Below are positions 1 to 8,227 of a stretch of 21,504 nt of DNA, one piece after another. Below the pieces are notes generated by a model that worked only from the letters and a program-made list of their open reading frames with translations, made no database searches and was not told the DNA's origin. The DNA lies in the NCBI GenBank assembly GCA_964542055.1, contig CAZITB010000038.1:1-21504 (forward strand), written 5' to 3'. The stretch's first letter is position 1, and the number at the start of each line of letters is the position of its first letter. The DNA comes from CAZITB01 sp964542055 (GTDB taxonomy: Bacteria > Planctomycetota > Phycisphaerae > Sedimentisphaerales > CAMDDF01). Made by a program: the position numbers and the translations under genes.

Positions 1-251
1 CTGAATATCTGTCCTTCCAGCTTTATAACCGCACCTTTAATTCCCTCATCACGAACCAGTAAATTCGATCCAAACCCAAGAACTCTAACCGGCACATCGT
101 TTTCAGTGCATCTTTTAGCCACATCCGAGAGCTGTTCGATCGTTTTGGGCCTGATCAAATAATCAGCTTTACCGCCGATACCGTACCATGTAAATGGTGC
201 CAGCTCAGAATCTTTTTCAACTATTGCTTCTAATCCACTGAATATATTCAT
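1..251 (-). CDS. murB: UDP-N-acetylenolpyruvoylglucosamine reductase, N-terminal part
   Basis: The gene enters from the left edge, so only its first 83 codons are present. Translation from the ATG at 251-249 shows the FAD-binding start of MurB: TWYGIGGKADYLIRP, then VPVRVLGFGSNLLVRDEG, which are the family's hallmark N-terminal motifs. MurB reduces UDP-GlcNAc-enolpyruvate to UDP-MurNAc with NADPH and FAD in the cytoplasm, the second committed step of peptidoglycan precursor synthesis. The start is fixed by a strong ribosome-binding site, GGAAGG, 6 nt upstream. It lies inside the end of murC, giving a 35-nt overlap and probable translational coupling. The family identity is clear; only the C-terminal substrate-binding part is unseen. 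Confidence 0.93.
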   Translation of the reverse strand, partial: MNIFSGLEAIVEKDSELAPFTWYGIGGKADYLIRPKTIEQLSDVAKRCTENDVPVRVLGFGSNLLVRDEGIKGAVIKLEGQIF

Positions 252-1665
252 CTGCAACCTTCCAAATATTTCCGGCGCCCATTGTAACGACCACGTCGCC
301 CGGTTTAACATTACATTTCAAAAATTCCACAATGCTGCCAAAGTCTGGTATAAAAATTGACTTGGAGCCTCTTTCTTTTATACGTTCGACCAGGATTTGG
401 GCATTGATTTCCTGCCTGGTCTGTTCGGTATCTCTTACAAAATATATTTCCGGCACAATTGTCAAATCGGCCAGTTTAAAACTCTGGGCAAAGTCTTCCA
501 GCATGAATCTTGTCCGGCTGTACTGATGAGGCTCAAAAACGCAAATAAGCCTTTCAGGTTCATATCTTTCGCGAATCGCCCTCAAAGCTGCTTTGATTTC
601 AGTGGGGTGATGAGCATAATCATCTACTATTGTAACCCCATCTATTTTAGCTTTCAACATCAACCGTCTGTCCATACCCAAAAAATCCGGCAGGAACTCT
701 ATTATTTTGTGCGGTTCCAGGCCAAGGTTAAATGCAGCACCTGCAACTGCCAGTGCATTCAAAATATTGTGATGGCCGGGAATTGATATCTGTGCCCTGC
801 CCAAATTCTCATCTTTGTGATAAAAATCGAACTGACTCAAACCATTCTTTTCGCTGATATTTCTGGCCGAAAATGTGGCTTTTGAACCATAACCGAATGT
901 TTGGATTGTTATATTCTTGTCAGTACCGATTTTCTGTTTAGCTTTTTCAAGGGCTCTTTGAACGTTTATATCCGTTCCGTTTGCCAATATAAACCCGTTA
1001 TCTTTGGTGTTTGTTGCGAAATCTGAAAAAGCGTCTATGATCTCAGCCTCATCTTTATAGTAATCCAGATGATCCTGTTCAATATTCAATATCACAGCTA
1101 TTTTAGGATTGAGATTCAAAAAACTTCTATCATATTCGCATGCTTCGGCGATAAATGCTCTGCCGTTGCCAACCCCGTTTGAATCTGTCAGCTGCATTAC
1201 ATCCGCTCCGACAATCCAGTTAGGCTCCTGCCCTGCAAGCGTTAAAAGATAACTTAACCAGCCGCTTGTAGTGCTTTTGCCATGTGTCCCCGCAACGGCG
1301 ACACCGTCGTAACAATCCATCACCTTGCCGAGCAACTGAGCATACTTGTAAATGGAAAAATTTGAATTGCTTGCCTTGGAAAATTCCGAATTGTCATCTT
1401 TTATAGCCGCCGATGCGACTACAGCAGAAACCGAACTTGAAATATTTTCAGCACAATGACCTATGGAGATATTGGCTCCCAGGTTTTGTAAACTTTTTAC
1501 AATTTGGCTGTCAACCATATCGCTGCCGGAAACTTTTATGCCGTTTTTAAGCAGCATTTTGGCAAGCCCGCTCATACCGATACCCCCAGCCCCAATAAAA
1601 TGGTAGGTTTGGCCATTTTGGACGCCTAGATTTTCACGTAATTTTGAACGACTACTCAAATCCAT
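217..1665 (-). CDS. murC: UDP-N-acetylmuramate--L-alanine ligase
   Basis: MurC ligates L-alanine to UDP-MurNAc using ATP, in the cytoplasm, as the first amino-acid addition of peptidoglycan synthesis. Visible motifs are the N-terminal nucleotide-binding GAGGIGMSG (about residues 25-33), the ATP P-loop GTHGKST (126-132), EACEYDRSFL, LNIEQDHLDYY, GHHNILNALA, and the C-terminal DDYAHHPTEI. The length of 482 aa matches the family (about 460-490). The frame stays open to a TTG at 1677, but I chose the ATG at 1665-1663 because GAAGGTG sits directly upstream as a Shine-Dalgarno sequence. It precedes and overlaps murB; the pair is served by the promoter at 1699-1727. In many bacteria murC and murB are adjacent in the division/cell-wall cluster. 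Confidence 0.96.
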   Translation of the reverse strand: MDLSSRSKLRENLGVQNGQTYHFIGAGGIGMSGLAKMLLKNGIKVSGSDMVDSQIVKSLQNLGANISIGHCAENISSSVSAVVASAAIKDDNSEFSKASNSNFSIYKYAQLLGKVMDCYDGVAVAGTHGKSTTSGWLSYLLTLAGQEPNWIVGADVMQLTDSNGVGNGRAFIAEACEYDRSFLNLNPKIAVILNIEQDHLDYYKDEAEIIDAFSDFATNTKDNGFILANGTDINVQRALEKAKQKIGTDKNITIQTFGYGSKATFSARNISEKNGLSQFDFYHKDENLGRAQISIPGHHNILNALAVAGAAFNLGLEPHKIIEFLPDFLGMDRRLMLKAKIDGVTIVDDYAHHPTEIKAALRAIRERYEPERLICVFEPHQYSRTRFMLEDFAQSFKLADLTIVPEIYFVRDTEQTRQEINAQILVERIKERGSKSIFIPDFGSIVEFLKCNVKPGDVVVTMGAGNIWKVADEYIQWIRSNS

Positions 1666-1698
1666 TATCACCTTCAACTCAATCCTTTGAAATATACC

Positions 1699-1727
1699 TA
1701 TATATCGTAAAAAAAGGCGATTTTCAA
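1699..1727 (-). promoter_or_regulatory. Predicted sigma-70-type promoter of murC-murB
   Basis: On the minus strand a -35 box TTGAAA (1727-1722) and a -10 box TATATA (1704-1699) are separated by 17 bp. The -10 lies about 33 bp before the murC ATG. Spacing and both boxes are close to consensus. It is the only good candidate in the 160-bp gap between the rhamnose operon and murC. Confidence 0.55.
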
Positions 1728-1786
1728 TAAATTATTGATGATAAAATAGGGAAATTGGGTATTACTGTTCAAAACCGCTCAAATTT

Positions 1787-1820
1787 TAAAAAAAAGAGGA
1801 AATGATCTTCACATTTCCTC
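1787..1820 (-). terminator. Intrinsic terminator after rhaA
   Basis: A perfect 9-bp inverted repeat, GAGGAAATG (1796-1804) and CATTTCCTC (1812-1820), encloses a 7-nt loop. On the minus strand it is followed at once by a run of about eight T (1795 downward). It begins 9 nt after the rhaA stop codon and separates the rhamnose genes from murC. Confidence 0.85.
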
Positions 1821-1828
1821 ATAATTTC

Positions 1829-3121
1829 TTATCTCTTAGAGAGAACTTGTTTTTCATATTGCCTTACCTCATCAAGCCATTCGGCACCGGAGGGAACGCC
1901 CTGTTTTAAGCAGTAATAATCCCAAACCGCAGACCAGGGGTAAGTTTTCAACTCTTCCAGCATTGCCAGACGGCCGGTAAGGTCTCCATTGCTTTCCATT
2001 TCCTGCAAGGTATCTGTAGGTTCCAGCAATGCGATCATCAGCGCCTTTGTCATATTACGCATTCCAATTACCCAAGCAGCAATTCTGTTAATACTGGCGT
2101 CAAAGAAGTCGAGACCAATGTGTACTTTCTCAATCTTACCGCTGCGTACTATTTCCCTGGCAATCATAGCAACTTCATCATCTAACAGGATAACATGGTC
2201 GCTGTCCCAGCGGACCGGCCTGCTGACATGCAGCAGAATTTCCGGAACGTACTGCATAACCGAAGATATCTTGTCAGAGATCATCTCAGTCGGATGAAAA
2301 TGGCCCGAATCCAGGCATAAAAGTTTTTGCCTGCTGGCCGCATAACCCATGTAGAATTCATGAGAACCGACTGTATAGCTTTCAGCACCTATACCGAAGA
2401 GCTTCGATTCAACGGCATCCAGGTTATATTTTTGATCTGTTTTGTCAGCATAAATCTCATCAAGCGACTCAAGCAACCGTTCACGAGGAGCCCACCTATC
2501 TACAGGTACATCTTTGTAACCATCTGGAATCCAAACATTTGTGACAGTCGGAGATCCCATTTGCTTACCCATTTCTTCTGCGATTCTTCGGCTTGCAATA
2601 GCATGTTCAATCCAGAATTTGCGAATAGATTTATCTTTATGGCTTAAGGTAAAACCGTCAGCCGCCTTTGGATGAGAGAAAAAAGTAGGATTAAAATCTA
2701 TGCCCTGAAGCTTTCCAATCGCCCAATCGACCCAGCTTTGAAAATGTTTCGGCTCTATCTGGTCACGCTCGACATATTGTCCATTGTTGTCCAGATATGA
2801 TGCATGAAGATTCAAACGATGCGTTCCCGGTATCAACGAAAGTGCTTTTTCTATATCATTTTGAAGTTGTTCAATTGTCTTTGCCTTCCCGGGATAATTT
2901 CCTGTAGCCTGGATGCCTCCACCGGAAAGTTCGGCTCCGGTTCTCTCAAAGCCACCGACATCGTCGCCCTGCCAGCAATGCATCGAAACGGGAATTTTAG
3001 CCAGCTTTTTCATGGCATCTTCAGTATCAATTCCTATTGACTGGTACTTTTGTTTTGCTAACTCATACATCTGATTGATATTCTGTTCACTCAAATCAGT
3101 TCTCCTACTATAAAATCTCAT
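1829..3121 (-). CDS. rhaA: L-rhamnose isomerase
   Basis: RhaA converts L-rhamnose to L-rhamnulose, the first step of phosphorylating rhamnose breakdown, in the cytoplasm with divalent metal ions. The 430-aa product aligns by eye along its whole length with E. coli RhaA (419 aa): PVSMHCWQGDDVGGFE, GIQATGNYPGKA, SHPKAADGFTLSH, LFGIGAESYTVGS, CLDSGHFHPTEMISDKI, HVSRPVRWDSDH, HIGLDFFDASINRIAAWVIG, and the ending YEKQVLSKR. The ATG at 3121-3119 shares one base with the stop of the upstream aldolase gene (TAATG), so the two are probably translationally coupled. No rhamnulokinase (rhaB) or regulator gene is in the window. Nothing odd is seen in the sequence. Confidence 0.97.
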   Translation of the reverse strand: MRFYSRRTDLSEQNINQMYELAKQKYQSIGIDTEDAMKKLAKIPVSMHCWQGDDVGGFERTGAELSGGGIQATGNYPGKAKTIEQLQNDIEKALSLIPGTHRLNLHASYLDNNGQYVERDQIEPKHFQSWVDWAIGKLQGIDFNPTFFSHPKAADGFTLSHKDKSIRKFWIEHAIASRRIAEEMGKQMGSPTVTNVWIPDGYKDVPVDRWAPRERLLESLDEIYADKTDQKYNLDAVESKLFGIGAESYTVGSHEFYMGYAASRQKLLCLDSGHFHPTEMISDKISSVMQYVPEILLHVSRPVRWDSDHVILLDDEVAMIAREIVRSGKIEKVHIGLDFFDASINRIAAWVIGMRNMTKALMIALLEPTDTLQEMESNGDLTGRLAMLEELKTYPWSAVWDYYCLKQGVPSGAEWLDEVRQYEKQVLSKR

Positions 3122-4179
3122 TAAACTTGTTTACTTCTATAAGATTCAACTTCCCAGTTTTCAATAAATTTTCTGGCTTGTTCTGTCATGTATTCGACTC
3201 CACCAAAAGCCTCAGCGAGCTTTTTGACCAAAGCTCCGTCTTGAGCCATTTTTAAAGCAAGTTTTGCCTTATTTTCTGTTTTTCCGGTACCAAATACCAT
3301 ATCGTCAAAAGCTAAAACCTGAGGGTAATATCCAAACTTCTCGACATATTCGTCAACTTTTTCTTTCGTAGGATATTCCATCAATGGATAAGATTTTGAA
3401 TAAACTATATGATCCGGTGAAATCGGCCCATTAGCAATATCAAAACTACCGGAAATCTCAACGTATTGATCTTTCAACTCTAATACATCAAAAAGCTTTT
3501 CTTTGGCTTGCGAAACTATCTCTTCAGACGGCTCTGGTAAAATTTCAAGATCAAGCGATATGCCTTTACTTTTATAGCGACCTTTCAACTTATCAAAAAT
3601 TTCAGAATATAGCTCTCTCAATCTTTCCGGGGTATCTGCTGAAATAAAAACTCCATGGTTTTGTAAAAAAATAACCTCAGGGTCTTTTCCAGTGCGTTGA
3701 CGAAAATTAATTATCTCATCTCTAACTCTCATGCATAAGGTATAACCAGGGTCAATAAATTCTATCCACAAAGCATCTGGAAATATTTGTCCCGCAACTT
3801 CTTGCCCCTTTTTGGCACATGTCATTCCATTAACCAAAGCCGGGTGGGTATGAACCACATATCTTGCCTGTAGACAGTTATGCAGCGGAGCCTCTACAGA
3901 CGCCCTGCCGCTGCTGGTCGGCAAAACAGCTTTCTCCATCATTGTTTTTACCAATTCCTCACGTTGACTCGAATCATCAGGAGCTTCTATATCGTATAAC
4001 TGAGAGAGTTTTTCTCTATCCATCGCTACAAACTTTTCCGGCTGTAATTCCAAAAGCGTTGTACCCGATGGTTTGACCCAAAGTGTCTTTTCATCTTTGC
4101 ATGAAGTATTCCCGCCTCCCCCGCAGACATAATCTTCAGTTCCAAACTCGTGCGACAAATCCGTAATAACATTAATCAT
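3121..4179 (-). CDS. Class II aldolase/adducin family protein, probable rhamnulose-1-phosphate aldolase
   Basis: The 352-aa protein has the zinc-dependent class II aldolase fold: GGGGNTSCKD and VKPSGT near the N-terminus, the catalytic-type Glu in SVEAPLH (E96), and the metal-ligand pattern HTHP (H110, H112) plus NHG (H175). The sequence style (LHNCLQARYVVHTHPA, IFLQNHGVFIS) resembles the aldolase half of the bifunctional rhamnulose-1-phosphate aldolase/lactaldehyde dehydrogenase proteins. Here the short-chain dehydrogenase half is absent. With rhaA directly downstream, the likely role is splitting rhamnulose-1-phosphate to dihydroxyacetone phosphate and L-lactaldehyde; fuculose-1-phosphate is an alternative substrate. 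I chose the ATG at 4179-4177 over a TTG at 4206 because AAGGAAG lies 7-8 nt upstream of it. The class is certain; the substrate is inferred from context. Confidence 0.85.
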   Translation of the reverse strand: MINVITDLSHEFGTEDYVCGGGGNTSCKDEKTLWVKPSGTTLLELQPEKFVAMDREKLSQLYDIEAPDDSSQREELVKTMMEKAVLPTSSGRASVEAPLHNCLQARYVVHTHPALVNGMTCAKKGQEVAGQIFPDALWIEFIDPGYTLCMRVRDEIINFRQRTGKDPEVIFLQNHGVFISADTPERLRELYSEIFDKLKGRYKSKGISLDLEILPEPSEEIVSQAKEKLFDVLELKDQYVEISGSFDIANGPISPDHIVYSKSYPLMEYPTKEKVDEYVEKFGYYPQVLAFDDMVFGTGKTENKAKLALKMAQDGALVKKLAEAFGGVEYMTEQARKFIENWEVESYRSKQV

Positions 4180-4266
4180 ACTAATCTTCCTTAAAACAGC
4201 ATTCAACTAGCTGCTTTGATCTTTTTAATTGTCTATTATTTTTTTTGAACATTTTGATTGAAGCCA

Positions 4267-4272
4267 ATTATA
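4267..4272 (-). promoter_or_regulatory. Possible -10 box for the aldolase-rhaA operon
   Basis: A perfect TATAAT on the minus strand lies in the A+T-rich 192-bp region between the aldolase gene and the tRNA, about 88 bp before the aldolase ATG. No convincing -35 box is found at 16-18 bp, so this site may need an activator. It is a weak call. Confidence 0.3.
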
Positions 4273-4344
4273 GTAACATAAATAATGTTTAATTAAATAT
4301 TTTTTTAGATATTTTCTTGCAAAACAGATTAGGTTTGTGTAAAT

Positions 4345-4374
4345 TTGACGTGGATTTGTCGGAACTGCTACTCC
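4345..4374 (+). promoter_or_regulatory. Possible promoter for tRNA-Ile and the following gene
   Basis: TTGACG (4345-4350) matches the -35 consensus at five of six positions. The -10 candidate TACTCC (4369-4374) is poor. The spacer is 18 bp and the position, about 25-55 bp before the tRNA, is suitable. Confidence 0.35.
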
Positions 4375-4398
4375 GGCTTTTTTTTGTTTATACCATCA

Positions 4399-4471
4399 GG
4401 GCCCTTAGCTCAGCGGTTAGAGCAGTGGACTCATAATCCATTGGTCCGAGGTTCGAATCCTCGAGGGCCCA
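4399..4471 (+). tRNA. tRNA-Ile (anticodon CAU, lysidine type)
   Basis: The cloverleaf folds fully: acceptor GGGCCCT (4399-4405) with AGGGCCC (4464-4470) and discriminator A4471; anticodon stem GTGGA/TCCAT around the loop CTCATAA with anticodon CAT at 4432-4434; T arm CGAGG-TTCGAAT-CCTCG. A CAU anticodon can mean initiator Met, elongator Met or Ile2. The D-arm region TTAGCTCAGCGGTTAGAGCA is almost the same as in E. coli tRNA-Ile2, and the initiator's features are missing. It should therefore read AUA after lysidine modification by TilS. The 3' CCA is not encoded. The tRNA ends 26 nt before the next start codon, so the two are probably cotranscribed. Confidence 0.9.
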
Positions 4472-4497
4472 TTTTTCCATTTCAAAGAAAGGTCGCC

Positions 4498-7071
4498 ATG
4501 GCTTTGGCAAGCACCGGTTTTAAGGGATTGGACAAAATAATATGCGATCTGAAACTTGGCGACAATGTCGTCCTGCAAGTAGATAATATAGACGATTATA
4601 TCCATTTTGTTAAGCCCTATGTGAAAACCGCCCTTTTGCATGGTCGCAAAGTCGTATATATGCGTTTTGCAAACCATAAGCCTGTTCTTGAAAACAACCC
4701 GGCAGTCAACGTTTACCATCTTGACGCGAAAGGCGGTTTCGAAAGTTTCTCAAGCCAGGTCCATTCGATCATTTCACAGGAAGGTGTTAAAACTTATTAC
4801 GTTTTTGACTGCCTTTCAGACCTTCTTAACGCATGGGCAACCGACTTGATGGTAGGCAATTTCTTTAAAGTAACCTGCCCCTATCTTTTTGAACTTGATA
4901 CGATCGCTTATTTTGCCATTTTCCGCAATTATCATTCATTCCAAACCATCGCACGAATCAGAGAAACTACTCAACTCCTTTTGGATATCTATAAATTTGA
5001 TGACAACATGTATGTGCATCCTCTAAAGGTATGGGCTCGTTATTCGCCGACCATGTTCCTGCCACACTTGCAAAAAGGTGATGATTTCGATCCGGTTGTC
5101 AGCAGTTACGATGCCAGCCAACTGCTCTCTCACATCTCTACCGAAAATGTATCTGCACGCTACCTTGATTACTGGGATAGGCTGTTCATGAAATCCGATT
5201 CCTTAATGGGCCATCCCTCCGATTCCAAGCAGGTTAAAGACCATATTCAGGAAATTTGCAGAGTAATGATAGGCAAGGAAAAAAGGATAACCGACCTTGC
5301 CCAACAGCATTTTTCCCTTGCAGACTTGATAAATATAAAAAACAGACTCATCGGCAGCGGCTATATCGGCGGAAAAGCGGTAGGTATGCTGCTGGCTCAA
5401 AAAATTCTTTCCAACGATCTCTCTTTTGAATGGGGCAAATATCTCGAACTTCATGATTCGTTTTTTATCGGTTCAGATGTCTTCTACAGCTATATCGTGG
5501 AAAACGGCTGGTGGAAACTGCACATGCAGCAAAAAACAAAGGAAGGATATTTCAAACTTGCACCCGAAATCCACGAAAACCTTTTAAAAGGCAAATTCCC
5601 TGACCAGATACGCGAAAGATTCCGCGAAATAATCGAATACTTTGGCCAATCCCCAATCATTATCAGGTCCAGCTCTCTGCTCGAGGATTCGTTTGGCAAT
5701 GCTTTCGCCGGCAAATACGAAAGTTTTTTCCTCGTAAACCAGGGAAATCCCGAAGAACGTTACTTTGAATTCGAACAGGCTGTGCGAAAAGTTTTTGCCA
5801 GTACAATGAATGAAGACGCTTTGACGTACCGTCTCCAGAGGGGCCTTGACCAGCAGGACGAACAAATGGCACTGCTTGTCCAAAGGGTATCCGGTTCTTA
5901 CAAGAAAAGCTACTTTTTCCCAGACCTGGCCGGCGTAGGAGTCTCTTACAATACTTTTGTATGGAATCCCGATCTCGATCCCAAAGCCGGTTTGCTTAGA
6001 CTAGTTTTTGGGCTGGGAACTCGAGCAGTTGACAGGGTTGAAGATGATTATCCTCAAATTATCGCTTTGGATCAGCCCCTGCTAAGACCTTATGCCGACA
6101 AAGAAGACCAGACCAGGTTCTCTCAGCATAGCGCAGACTTACTCGATACAAAGGATAACTCCTGGAAAACAATCGATGTCTCGCAACTGCTCAATGACAA
6201 ACCGAATCTAAAGCCTGAATTAATAGCCGACCGCGATTTCGCTACAGAAAACAGGCTTAAAGAAATGGGCCGAAAACCTCAACCACTCTGGCTTGTAACT
6301 TTCAAAAACCTTTTATCCAACACAAACTACGCCGAAGTTATGCAAAAAATGCTCAAAACGCTTGAAAGGCACTATAAATATCCAGTTGATATCGAATTTA
6401 CCGTCAATTTTGTAAATGATAACAATTTCAGGGTAAATCTTGTGCAGTGCCGCCCACTTCAAACCAAGGGCATACGTGCTAACGCGAAAGTGCCTGAAAA
6501 TATTGACGACAAGCGAATCCTTTTCGCTTCACATGGGTTTACAATGGGAGGCAGCATTTCCCAGCCGATAAAAAGCGTTATCTACGTCAACCCCCAAAAA
6601 TATCTCGATCTTCCCAATTCAGAAAAGTACAGCATCGCTCGACTTGTTGGAAAAATTAATAAGGAAATTCCCGATCGCCAGACAACCCCAACCTTGCTGA
6701 TGGGCCCGGGAAGATGGGGAACTTCGACTCCCAGCCTGGGCGTGCCGGTAAATTTCTCAGAGATTAATAAAGTCGCAGTATTGGCAGAAATCTCCCACGA
6801 AAGCGCCAATATAATGCCTGAACTTTCGTTCGGGACCCATTTTTTTCAGGACCTGGTTGAAACGGACATTTTCTACATCGCCCTTTTCCCGGGCAAAGAA
6901 AAGGTAGTATTCAACGAATCACTTTTTCAAAAATTCCCAAACCAAATAAAAACCGTGCTCCCCGATGAAAACAAGTATAACGATATAGTAAGTCTATATG
7001 AGTTTGAAAACGGTCAATTACAGGTCATTTGCGACATAATATCACAGAAAATTGTCTGCTTTTTAAATTAA
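4498..7071 (+). CDS. KaiC/RecA-like domain fused to PEP-synthase-type (PPDK_N) ATP-grasp domain
   Basis: This is an 857-aa protein. Residues 1-200 read like a KaiC/RadA-type ATPase (GDNVVLQVDNIDDYIHFVKP, GRKVVYMRF, YYVFDCLSDLLNAW), but the P-loop position has no GxxGxGKT, so the domain is probably catalytically dead. Residues about 285-665 carry the pyruvate phosphate dikinase/PEP synthase nucleotide-binding domain: GGKAVGMLLA, IIRSSSLLEDSFGNAFAGKYE (388-408), and VNLVQCRPLQTKG at its end. The central phosphohistidine domain and the C-terminal PEP/pyruvate barrel of true PPDK are absent. A further C-terminal region has MGPGRWGTSTPSLGVP and FGTHFFQDL. Biochemical role unknown; a phosphotransfer or nucleotide-sensing job is possible. 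The ATG at 4498, with AAAGAAAGG upstream, was chosen because any longer frame would read through the tRNA. Confidence 0.8.
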   Translation: MALASTGFKGLDKIICDLKLGDNVVLQVDNIDDYIHFVKPYVKTALLHGRKVVYMRFANHKPVLENNPAVNVYHLDAKGGFESFSSQVHSIISQEGVKTYYVFDCLSDLLNAWATDLMVGNFFKVTCPYLFELDTIAYFAIFRNYHSFQTIARIRETTQLLLDIYKFDDNMYVHPLKVWARYSPTMFLPHLQKGDDFDPVVSSYDASQLLSHISTENVSARYLDYWDRLFMKSDSLMGHPSDSKQVKDHIQEICRVMIGKEKRITDLAQQHFSLADLINIKNRLIGSGYIGGKAVGMLLAQKILSNDLSFEWGKYLELHDSFFIGSDVFYSYIVENGWWKLHMQQKTKEGYFKLAPEIHENLLKGKFPDQIRERFREIIEYFGQSPIIIRSSSLLEDSFGNAFAGKYESFFLVNQGNPEERYFEFEQAVRKVFASTMNEDALTYRLQRGLDQQDEQMALLVQRVSGSYKKSYFFPDLAGVGVSYNTFVWNPDLDPKAGLLRLVFGLGTRAVDRVEDDYPQIIALDQPLLRPYADKEDQTRFSQHSADLLDTKDNSWKTIDVSQLLNDKPNLKPELIADRDFATENRLKEMGRKPQPLWLVTFKNLLSNTNYAEVMQKMLKTLERHYKYPVDIEFTVNFVNDNNFRVNLVQCRPLQTKGIRANAKVPENIDDKRILFASHGFTMGGSISQPIKSVIYVNPQKYLDLPNSEKYSIARLVGKINKEIPDRQTTPTLLMGPGRWGTSTPSLGVPVNFSEINKVAVLAEISHESANIMPELSFGTHFFQDLVETDIFYIALFPGKEKVVFNESLFQKFPNQIKTVLPDENKYNDIVSLYEFENGQLQVICDIISQKIVCFLN

Positions 7072-7096
7072 CATCCCTTTAAATTAAATTTTTCTA

Positions 7097-7125
7097 TTGA
7101 AATGTATTTGCTAATTTGCTATGAT
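7097..7125 (+). promoter_or_regulatory. Predicted promoter of the secreted metallopeptidase gene
   Basis: A -35 TTGAAA (7097-7102) and a -10 TATGAT (7120-7125) are exactly 17 bp apart. The -10 box contains the ATG at 7121 that would open the longest reading frame, which argues that translation begins at the next in-frame ATG, 7163. Confidence 0.6.
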
Positions 7126-7162
7126 AGGCAAACTCCCTATTGTAATTAAGCATTTTACCTAT

Positions 7163-8062
7163 ATGTATAAACATTTCTTATTAATAATCCTATCAATATT
7201 TGTCTGCATGTCAGACTCCACCGCCACGGCTCAAAGCTATGAGTCGCTGGAAACTGAGCATTTCAGCATAGTTTTCGATAATGCAGACAACCAAACAAAT
7301 GAAATCCCGTACTTGCTCGAACTCTCTTATGAGCATTTTTCAGATATCCTGAATCAACACAACTATGACGTACGACCCCCTGCAGAAAAAATGGACTGGA
7401 TAGTATTCGGCGATAACTTCTCTTTTTCTCAGTACGCACTGGATACAGAAAGTGCCGACCTGTCCTGGCTTAAAGGTTACTATTCCGCCAAGACAAATAA
7501 AGTAGCGATTGTGAATTCTGACAATAATATGAATTGGCAGGTTAAAAGTCTAAGTCAATACCCCGGTAATGTTATAGCTTTCACTGCCGATTCACAAACG
7601 TCCCTTGCGAAAATAGTACATGAAACAGCACATCAGCTAGCCTTTAACACCGGTTTGCAGGACAGACTCGTTATGTATCCCATCTGGGCCAGTGAAGGAT
7701 TCGCAATGTTTTTCGAACAGAGCTTCATGGCCAAATACGCTCAAGCAAGCAAATATACAAACATCCGCGGCAGCCGCTTGAAAAATTTATACGCTGCCAA
7801 TAACGTGATTGCTCTGGATGAATTTATCTCTATCAGCAGATGCCAGTCAGCAAACGCGATTGATGTTTACGCACAGGCCTGGGGAGTATTCCAGTTCCTT
7901 CTGGAACATAAACCTCAACAGCTCAAAAATTATTTCGAAAATCTGAATAATTCAAAACCTGGATATAAAAGCGACCGAACTCTTTACCGTGAATTCTGTC
8001 AAGCTTTCGGAGACCCGGAAAATCTGGAATATCAGTGGGAGATTTTTTTAAGTAAATTGTAA
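7163..8062 (+). CDS. Secreted putative metallopeptidase, DUF1570 type
   Basis: The 299-aa product begins with a signal peptide: MYKHF, a hydrophobic stretch LLIILSIFV, then a cleavage-type ATA-QS at about residues 23/24, so it is probably exported. The mature part shows a gluzincin-like zinc site: HETAHQ (H153, E154, H157) followed by WASEGFAMFFE, with E178 as the likely third ligand. The spacing and the ASEGFA motif fit the DUF1570 group, which is frequent in planctomycetes. The actual substrate is unknown. The start was set at 7163 because the upstream ATG (7121) lies within the predicted -10 box and would put a polar tail before the signal peptide; there is no strong Shine-Dalgarno at either site. 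It stands alone, with a separate promoter from its neighbours. Confidence 0.78.
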   Translation: MYKHFLLIILSIFVCMSDSTATAQSYESLETEHFSIVFDNADNQTNEIPYLLELSYEHFSDILNQHNYDVRPPAEKMDWIVFGDNFSFSQYALDTESADLSWLKGYYSAKTNKVAIVNSDNNMNWQVKSLSQYPGNVIAFTADSQTSLAKIVHETAHQLAFNTGLQDRLVMYPIWASEGFAMFFEQSFMAKYAQASKYTNIRGSRLKNLYAANNVIALDEFISISRCQSANAIDVYAQAWGVFQFLLEHKPQQLKNYFENLNNSKPGYKSDRTLYREFCQAFGDPENLEYQWEIFLSKL

Positions 8063-8165
8063 CATAGCAGATCAACAGGTAAGGCGATAGGGTGATTTTT
8101 ACTTTTGCCGATGGCTCAAACAGCAAAGCCGCCCATGTTCAAATTGACCAAAACGTCAAATAAGC

Positions 8166-8193
8166 TTGAAGAACAAAGTTTTTATACTATAAT
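8166..8193 (+). promoter_or_regulatory. Predicted promoter of the FHA-GAF gene
   Basis: TTGAAG (8166-8171) and a perfect TATAAT (8188-8193) are separated by 16 bp, ending 34 bp before the ATG at 8228. The start codon itself is preceded by the Shine-Dalgarno TTGAGG. Confidence 0.55.
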
Positions 8194-8227
8194 ATCACTA
8201 AACGTTTAAAAATCTTTGAGGCTTTAA

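Noticed and set aside
4345..4497. N-terminal extension of the PPDK-like protein (51 residues including GPLAQRLEQWTHNPLVRGSN)
   Set aside because: This peptide is a read-through of the tRNA gene in a coding frame. The true start is the ATG at 4498 with its own ribosome-binding site.
8092..8163. 23-codon GTG-start frame between the metallopeptidase and FHA-GAF genes
   Set aside because: Too short, with a weak ribosome-binding site and no recognisable motif. Its end is within the predicted promoter region of the next gene.
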